A DNA stretch of 22,405 nucleotides from Bacteroidota bacterium (GTDB taxonomy: Bacteria > Bacteroidota > Bacteroidia > Bacteroidales > B39-G9). Where the stretch lies: the NCBI GenBank assembly GCA_003648455.1, contig QMPG01000014.1:1-22405 (forward strand), given 5' to 3'. The notes under the pieces are model-generated. The model saw nothing but the letters and a program-made list of their open reading frames with translations, had not been told where the DNA came from and searched no databases. The translations under genes were made by a program, and so were the position numbers. Below, piece after piece: positions 16,932 to 22,405 of this stretch (the first letter of the stretch is position 1; every line of letters starts with the position of its first letter).

Positions 16932-18152
16932 ATGCAAAAAATAAAAAAAATAATAAAAAATTTAGGTTTCCAAATTATTCTTGCAATGATAATTGGTGTT
17001 GTTGTTGGAGTTATTATGGGACCCAAAGCTTCAATTTTTGCACCATTGGGAAACATTTTTATTAGTTTAATAAAAATGTTGGTTATTCCTTTAGTTGCAA
17101 TTTCAATTATTTCAGGTTCAGCATCACTTGGAGCCACAAAGTCTGCCGGTAAGATGGGAGTTGGCACATTTTTTTATTATTTGCTTACTACGGCAGTAGC
17201 GGTGATTATTGGGCTTGTAATGGGCGAAATTTTTAAACCTGGTATTGGTCTCGATATCAACACTGTTAAAGAAATGTTTTCTACTCAGACAACAACAAGC
17301 GTTTCGCAACCGAGTTTTTGGGAAATAATTATCTCAATAATACCAACAAATCCGATAGAAGCATTAGCTAAAGGAAATATTTTACAAATTTTATTTTTTT
17401 GTTTGTTCCTTGGTATTGGTATTTCAACATTACCAATAACTAAACGAACTCCGCTTGTGAATGGATGTAACTATTTAATTGAAGCATTAATATGGATGAT
17501 CAAAATTGTAATGTATTCAGCTCCTATTGGTGTTTTTGGATTAATGGCAGATTCAATAGGTACTTTTGGTTATGATATTCTTAGTATTGTTATGAAGTTA
17601 TTTATTGTATATGTAGCAGCAATATTAATTCATGGATTGATTTTTTATCCCTTAACACTAAAGTTTTTTTCAAAGATATCGCTAAAAAAATTCTTTTCAA
17701 AAATGTGGCAAGCACAGATTGTTGCTTTTTCAACAGCATCCTCAATGGCTACATTGCCTGTAAATATGGAAATTTGTGAAACAGAATTAGATGTCTCAAA
17801 AGAAACTACCTCGTTTGTTCTGCCTCTTGGAGCAACCATTAATATGGATGGTAATGCAATATACTATGCTTTGGTTGCCGTATTTTTTGCGCAGATGTTT
17901 GGAATTCAACTTGGCACAGCACAATATGTTGCAATAATTATTACTGCAACAATAGGCTCAATAGGACAAGCTGGGGTTCCCGGACCAACGCTGTTGGTTG
18001 TAGCTGTTTTAATAGCTGCCGACATTCCTATTATTGGCTTACCATTGTTATATGCTTTAGATAGAGTTTTTGATATGATAAGAACAGCATTAAATATAAC
18101 AGGAGATGCAACTTGCGCTGTTATTATGGATAGATTTAATGTTAAAAAATAA
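16932..18152 (+). CDS. Dicarboxylate/amino acid:cation symporter (GltP type)
   Basis: The product has 406 residues of the DAACS family, with about eight membrane helices and two re-entrant hairpins. Visible are the HP1 region (FSTASSMATLPVNMEIC), GATINMDGNA with N304-N308 in helix 7, HP2 (IGQAGVPGPTLL) and helix 8 (DRVFDMIRTALNITGD, 377-392). Compared with the archaeal aspartate transporter GltPh, the helix 8 residues D390, D394, R397, N401 and D405 all align (D377, D381, R384, N388, D392). Because the arginine at the R397 position is kept, acidic substrates (aspartate, glutamate, C4-dicarboxylates) are likely, driven by Na+ or H+. The usual Thr of NMDGT is Asn308. It stands alone between a terminator and a 128-base gap. 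Confidence 0.92.
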   Translation: MQKIKKIIKNLGFQIILAMIIGVVVGVIMGPKASIFAPLGNIFISLIKMLVIPLVAISIISGSASLGATKSAGKMGVGTFFYYLLTTAVAVIIGLVMGEIFKPGIGLDINTVKEMFSTQTTTSVSQPSFWEIIISIIPTNPIEALAKGNILQILFFCLFLGIGISTLPITKRTPLVNGCNYLIEALIWMIKIVMYSAPIGVFGLMADSIGTFGYDILSIVMKLFIVYVAAILIHGLIFYPLTLKFFSKISLKKFFSKMWQAQIVAFSTASSMATLPVNMEICETELDVSKETTSFVLPLGATINMDGNAIYYALVAVFFAQMFGIQLGTAQYVAIIITATIGSIGQAGVPGPTLLVVAVLIAADIPIIGLPLLYALDRVFDMIRTALNITGDATCAVIMDRFNVKK

Positions 18153-18280
18153 TGTTTAATGTAATTTTAAGTATTACTATGAATAGTTGTTGTTGAAAAA
18201 TTAAATAAAATAGTTTTTAGAAATAAGTTGAAAATATAATTAAATTTTTTAAATTTACATGTTAAATTTTTATTGAAATT

Positions 18281-18796
18281 ATGGATCTATTTGATTCTGA
18301 AAAGAAAGAACGAACAATTTTAGATTTATTTACTTACGATCTAACTACTTTTTTTTACGGTGACTATGAAGAGGTTGACAGTAAAGAAACAGAAGAGACT
18401 TTTATGATAGTATATGAGAAAAATCTACCATGGACTGAGCTCAATTCTTTTGATACAGTGCAATTTAGAGTCTTTTTCGATAAGCATAATATTACAGGAA
18501 GTAACCCAATTAATGTTAAATTATTATCAAAAGAAACTATTGTTGATATAGATAATGTGAAATCTGTTATTGAACAGGTTTATGAACTATATGGTAAAGA
18601 TGATGAAGAAAAAGCTGAATGGTCAAATCAAGATAAAATAGATTTTTTGAGAAAAGATTTAAAACGTATATGGACTATTGAAAAAGGCGAAAGTTTTGTT
18701 ACTCTTTATTATAATGATGATGAGAATTTTGTTTTAAATATACTTTTCCTTAACAATTTAATAAAACATACCGGTAAGTATCTCGACATCAAATAA
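18281..18796 (+). CDS. Unrecognised acidic protein
   Basis: The product has 171 residues, strongly acidic, with no signal peptide or membrane helix, so it is probably cytoplasmic. It looks like an alpha/beta domain: FDTVQFRVFFDKHNITG followed by NPINVKLL, a helix VKSVIEQVYELYG, and a C-terminal half ESFVTLYYNDDENFVLNILFLNN. I do not recognise the family. Codon use and composition are like the neighbours. A hairpin follows directly after the stop, and a 117-base gap separates it from the thioesterase gene. Confidence 0.7.
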   Translation: MDLFDSEKKERTILDLFTYDLTTFFYGDYEEVDSKETEETFMIVYEKNLPWTELNSFDTVQFRVFFDKHNITGSNPINVKLLSKETIVDIDNVKSVIEQVYELYGKDDEEKAEWSNQDKIDFLRKDLKRIWTIEKGESFVTLYYNDDENFVLNILFLNNLIKHTGKYLDIK

Positions 18797-18797
18797 A

Positions 18798-18829
18798 AAA
18801 GGTGAAGTAATATAAATTACAACACCTTT
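18798..18829 (+). terminator. Weak terminator-like hairpin
   Basis: AAAGGTG at 18798-18804 pairs with CACCTTT at 18823-18829, and an inner GTAAT/ATTAC pair (18807-18811 with 18816-18820) extends the stem across an AA/AA bulge. It begins two bases after the stop of the 171-residue gene but lacks a strong T-run. Confidence 0.5.
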
Positions 18830-18913
18830 AATTATTTGTAAACAACTATTTATTAACCTATTTATATAACGTTTTTTATACATTAATGTTACACTAAAAA
18901 CTATTTTTTTTTT

Positions 18914-19297
18914 ATGGTTTATAACATAAAAACAGATATAAAACAGGAACTTACAAAAGTTGTTGCGGACAATGATACTGCAGATGCTTTTGGCTCGGGA
19001 TTAGCTAAAGTATTTTCAACACCTGCATTAGTTGCTCTAATGGAAAATACTGCATATAAAAGCGTTGAAAATTTGCTTCCTAAAGGATTCTCAACTGTAG
19101 GAATTGAGATTAATGTTAAACATAAAAAAGCATCGTTGCTAGGGCAAAAAATTACTTGTCAATCTATTATTACAAAAGTTGATGGGGAAAAAATATTTTT
19201 TAATATTTCTGCTTTTGATGAAAAAGGAGAAGTGGGAACAGCTTCGCACATCAGATATATTATTAACATTGAAGATTTTATGAATAATTTGAAATAA
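18914..19297 (+). CDS. FlK-type acyl-CoA thioesterase (hotdog fold)
   Basis: The product has 127 residues of the hotdog thioesterase superfamily. The pattern FSTPALVALMENTA and GFSTVGIEINVKHKKASLLGQKI matches the FlK (fluoroacetyl-CoA thioesterase-like) group. The residues T36, E44 and H70 reproduce the spacing of the FlK catalytic triad T42, E50, H76 (8 and 26 residues apart). It probably hydrolyses a small acyl-CoA in the cytoplasm; the real substrate is unknown, and fluoroacetate resistance should not be assumed. Its TAA overlaps the ATG of the next gene by one base, so the two are translationally coupled. Confidence 0.85.
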   Translation: MVYNIKTDIKQELTKVVADNDTADAFGSGLAKVFSTPALVALMENTAYKSVENLLPKGFSTVGIEINVKHKKASLLGQKITCQSIITKVDGEKIFFNISAFDEKGEVGTASHIRYIINIEDFMNNLK

Positions 19298-22131
19298 TGT
19301 CTTTCTCAAGAATAATTAAAAGGATAATATTAGTCTTATTTTTTATTATCTTACTTCTCAATAACAATACCGTATTAGCACAATATTACGACACAGGTCA
19401 AGACCCATTTAAACTGAAGTGGTATCAAATTAATACAGAAAATTTCCAAATAATTTTTCCGAAAAGTTCTGAAAAACAAGCTCAACATCTGGCTAATTCA
19501 TTAACTTCTGTATATAAACGAGGAGGATTGTCTTTAAATCATCAGCCAAAAAAAATTCCTGTAATTCTTCATAATCAGTCGGTTGTGTCTAATGGCATGG
19601 TTGCATGGGCACCAAAAGGAATGCAGATTTATACATGTCCGCCACAAAATATTTATTCACAAGATTGGATTGACCAGCTTGCAACTCACGAATTTCGTCA
19701 CGTTGTGCAAATTGATAAGTTGAATCATGGTTTCTCGAAGTTTTTGTATTATATTTTTGGACAACAAGCTATTGGTGCAGTAATTGGCTTGTATGTGCCT
19801 CGTTGGTTTCTCGAAGGCGATGCTGTTTGCACAGAAACAGCTCTCAGTAATTCCGGTCGTGGCAGGTTACCTTCTTTTGAGATGGAACTGAAATCACAGG
19901 TTTTAACAAAAGGTATTTATTCTTATAGAAAAGCTGTTTTTGGCTCTTATAAAGATTTTGTGCCAAATTATTATAAGTTGGGATATCATATTGTTGCAAA
20001 CTCAAGAAAAAAGTATGGAACACAAATATGGAGTAATGCCCTCGATAATGTTGCAAAACGCCCTTTTTTATTTAACCCAATACCTTTAAGCATAAAAAAA
20101 ACAACAGGGTATAATTATAAAAAATTTTATTCTCAAAATTTAATTGAACTTGATAGTTTGTGGCGTGAGCAACAAAAAAAAATAAACTTTTCTGATTTTA
20201 AAATTGTCAATAAAAATAAAAAAGGGAAATATGTTAATTATGAATCTCCCAATTTCATAAATCATAGTTTAATAATAGCTGAGAAAACAAGTTTAGATAA
20301 TATTAAGACTTTTGTGAAAATTGATGACAAAGGATCTGAGAAGGTTTTGTTTAAACCGGGAATAAAAAATAATAAGGATTTATCTTTTGCAAAAAATATT
20401 GTTGTTTGGGCTGAAATTAAAAATGATTTACGATGGAGCAACAAAAATTATTCCGAGATAAAATCATATAATATTAACACAAAACAAAAAAAATCGATTA
20501 CTAAAAAATCAAGATTATTTTCACCTGTGATTTCACCTAATGCAGAAAAAATTGTGGCAGTAAAAGTTACTGTTCAAAATGAATATTCAATTGCAATTAT
20601 TGATTTGAAATCTGATAAAATAACGAAAGAAATTAAACTGCCTCCTAATAATTTTATTATTTCACCCTCTTGGAATAACGATAGTAAAACACTTGTATGC
20701 ATTTTATTGAGCAATAAAGGTAAATGTATAGCAACTGTTAACACAGTGAATTCAAAAGTAAAGTATTTAACAGAATATTCATTCGATGAGATTTCTAAAC
20801 CTGTATTCTTAAAGAAATATATTTTATTTTCGGCAGCATATTCAGGCATTGATAATATTTATGCTTTAGATACTTTATCAAGAAATATTTTTCAGATAAC
20901 ATCTTCACAATATGGAGCTTCGTCGCCAAATGTTTCAGACGATAATAAGCAAATAATTTATTCAGATTATTCTGCTCAAGGCAAACAAATTGCGATTATT
21001 AAAGTAGATACTTCAAAATGGATATCTCTGGAGAATGTTAGCGATAATTCAATTAAACTTTATGAAGATATTGCAAAGCAGGAAAATGGAGCAATTGATT
21101 TTAATCATAATAATGATATTAATTTTGATATTAAGAAATTCAGCAGATTAAAAAATTTATTAGACGTTCATAGCTGGTCACCTTTATTTATTAATGTAGA
21201 TAACTATAATATAAGTCCGGGATTTTCAATATTGTCGCAAAACAAGCTCAGTACAGCTTTTATTGACTTGGGGTATGATTTTAATCTTAATCAAACAGTC
21301 GGCAAATATCATCTTGGATTTATATATAAAGGATTTTATCCAATAATTGACACTAAATTTAATTACGGAGAAAAACTCGATGTTGACCAAAATCAAAATA
21401 CTATTACTGTTAATGAGATAAGCATGAGCACTGGAATAAAACTTCCATTGAATATTTCAAAAGGAAAGTATTACAGAAAATTACAGTCTTCAGTTAAATA
21501 TGATTACTTTAAGACTTTTTCTCAGGAGTCAGCAAATTATATACGACATACATTTAATGGAATGAGTTATAGTTTATACACATATAACATTATTAAAACT
21601 TCGAAAAAAGATATATATCCGCGATGGGGGCAAATATTAAACTTAAATTTCAGGAATACTTCTTTTGATAATACTGATAGCAGTTCAATTTTTTCAGCTT
21701 CATCGGTGTGCTATTTTCCGGGTTTGTTTAATCATCATGGAATTAGAATTTATGGAGGTTTTCAGAAAAAAAACATTGATTTTTTCCGTTATTCTGATTT
21801 AGTTAATTATCCTCGTGGTTATTATAATCAGTTTAACGATGAGCTTTATTCTGTTTCGCTTACTTATAAATTTCCTATATTATACCCTGATTATGATTTG
21901 TCGTTTTTAGCTTATATTAAAAGAGTTAAAATGGCTCTGTTTTTTGATTATGCACAAGGAGTGTATAATTCAGAAAGCAATTATTATAAATCAACGGGCG
22001 TTGAATTAACATCTGATTTTCATATTTTTAGATTTCTTGTCCCACTCGAGTTTGGAATTGGTTGTTATTATAAACCTGAGACAAATACCTTCTTTAATAA
22101 AATTTTATTCTCGATGAATTTAGAATTTTGA
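19297..22131 (+). CDS. Putative zinc peptidase / TolB-like propeller / outer-membrane barrel protein
   Basis: The product has 944 residues and begins with a Sec signal (about residues 1-29, ending VLAQ). An N-terminal domain has DQLATHEFRHVVQ with HEFRH at 131-135 and RWFLEGDAVCTE with E173, the HExxH plus downstream Glu pattern of gluzincin zinc peptidases. A middle section (about 300-600) shows TolB/WD40-like blades such as FSPVISPNAEKIV near 405 and ASSPNVSDDNKQIIYSD near 541. From about 627 on, the sequence alternates strands and ends in KILFSMNLEF, with a terminal Phe as for outer-membrane barrels assembled by BamA. It is likely an outer-membrane protein with a periplasmic or surface peptidase domain. 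Related multi-domain proteins occur in Bacteroidetes, but the substrate is unknown. The start overlaps the thioesterase stop (TAATG). Confidence 0.78.
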   Translation: MSFSRIIKRIILVLFFIILLLNNNTVLAQYYDTGQDPFKLKWYQINTENFQIIFPKSSEKQAQHLANSLTSVYKRGGLSLNHQPKKIPVILHNQSVVSNGMVAWAPKGMQIYTCPPQNIYSQDWIDQLATHEFRHVVQIDKLNHGFSKFLYYIFGQQAIGAVIGLYVPRWFLEGDAVCTETALSNSGRGRLPSFEMELKSQVLTKGIYSYRKAVFGSYKDFVPNYYKLGYHIVANSRKKYGTQIWSNALDNVAKRPFLFNPIPLSIKKTTGYNYKKFYSQNLIELDSLWREQQKKINFSDFKIVNKNKKGKYVNYESPNFINHSLIIAEKTSLDNIKTFVKIDDKGSEKVLFKPGIKNNKDLSFAKNIVVWAEIKNDLRWSNKNYSEIKSYNINTKQKKSITKKSRLFSPVISPNAEKIVAVKVTVQNEYSIAIIDLKSDKITKEIKLPPNNFIISPSWNNDSKTLVCILLSNKGKCIATVNTVNSKVKYLTEYSFDEISKPVFLKKYILFSAAYSGIDNIYALDTLSRNIFQITSSQYGASSPNVSDDNKQIIYSDYSAQGKQIAIIKVDTSKWISLENVSDNSIKLYEDIAKQENGAIDFNHNNDINFDIKKFSRLKNLLDVHSWSPLFINVDNYNISPGFSILSQNKLSTAFIDLGYDFNLNQTVGKYHLGFIYKGFYPIIDTKFNYGEKLDVDQNQNTITVNEISMSTGIKLPLNISKGKYYRKLQSSVKYDYFKTFSQESANYIRHTFNGMSYSLYTYNIIKTSKKDIYPRWGQILNLNFRNTSFDNTDSSSIFSASSVCYFPGLFNHHGIRIYGGFQKKNIDFFRYSDLVNYPRGYYNQFNDELYSVSLTYKFPILYPDYDLSFLAYIKRVKMALFFDYAQGVYNSESNYYKSTGVELTSDFHIFRFLVPLEFGIGCYYKPETNTFFNKILFSMNLEF

Positions 22132-22233
22132 GAATCAGAATTCTAAAGTTTCTAAAGTTATAAGATTGAAAGTGTGTAATGGAATTTTTTTTTATCGTCG
22201 ATAAGACTAAATAACTTAACTCAGAATTTAATA

Positions 22234-22251
22234 CATCTGTCAAAACAGATG
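22234..22251 (+). terminator. Hairpin after the peptidase-barrel gene
   Basis: CATCTGT and ACAGATG form a perfect seven-base stem around CAAA, about 100 bases after the stop codon, followed by GGTTTATATTTTG. The stem is good and the T-tract poor, so it is a possible terminator. Confidence 0.45.
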
Positions 22252-22283
22252 GTTTATATTTTGCTTCGTTATAATAGTGTCTT

Positions 22284-22405
22284 TTAACCCGAAAAATTCA
22301 TAATTTTTCTACGCTTAAGAATTACCAACAAATTTGGTGTTTTTTAAACCCCAAATTTGGGTACTTCTAATGCGGGATTTCCCGCTTTACTTCCCACTAT
22401 CCATC
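22284..22405 (-). mobile_element. MITE-like repeat element, copy 2 (cut by window edge)
   Basis: This is the inverted copy of 11528-11649, identical at 121 of 122 bases, beginning TTAACCCG on the plus strand (the same end as CGGGTTAA in copy 1). It runs to the right edge, so its other end (48 more bases by comparison with copy 1) lies outside the window. The surrounding bases differ from those around copy 1 directly after TTAA, which marks the element's boundary. Confidence 0.8.

Overview
This window looks like a chromosomal piece of an AT-rich member of the Bacteroidota (Bacteroidetes). The reasons are the gene content (a Bacteroidetes-type V-ATPase operon with a DUF2764 gene, an ExbB/ExbD/TonB set, an alginate-export-type porin), the general lack of strong Shine-Dalgarno sites, and a few TAnnTTTG-like promoter elements. 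The exact genus cannot be read from the sequence. No tRNA, rRNA or CRISPR array was seen.

Layout, left to right. Positions 1-370 (minus) hold the start of an unrecognised gene that leaves the window. Positions 723-2015 (minus) encode a beta-barrel outer-membrane protein. Positions 2148-10068 (minus) are the V/A-type ATPase operon in transcription order E, DUF2764, A, B, (disrupted small gene), D, I, K. The ring subunit K keeps all five residues that bind Na+ in the Enterococcus hirae K ring, so the enzyme is probably Na+-coupled. Between B and D sits a decayed 23S-rRNA-intervening-sequence-type four-helix-bundle gene, bounded by 16-base inverted repeats. Positions 10240-10560 form a non-coding stretch with clustered GC-rich repeats. 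Positions 10659-13013 (plus) encode ExbB, ExbD and a TolA-like TonB. A 170-base MITE-like element lies between exbB and exbD, and a second, inverted, nearly identical copy runs off the right end of the window. Positions 13054-14408 (minus) encode a TauE/SafE permease and an ICMT-like methyltransferase, and 14518-15798 (minus) encodes GlyA with a clear terminator.

From 16026 onward everything is on the plus strand: an unrecognised lipoprotein, an acidic amino acid/dicarboxylate:cation symporter, an unrecognised 171-residue protein, a FlK-type thioesterase, and a 944-residue protein that appears to join a zinc-peptidase domain, a TolB-like propeller and an outer-membrane barrel. The last two genes overlap by one base.

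Functionally, much of the window concerns ion gradients and the cell envelope: a rotary ATPase, a proton-driven ExbBD-TonB energiser, a cation-coupled symporter, an anion permease and two outer-membrane barrels. The least ordinary items are the two small mobile or repeat elements (the four-helix-bundle remnant and the MITE-like repeat), the GC-rich repeat cluster, and the peptidase-propeller-barrel fusion. I did not find a clearly new multi-gene system.
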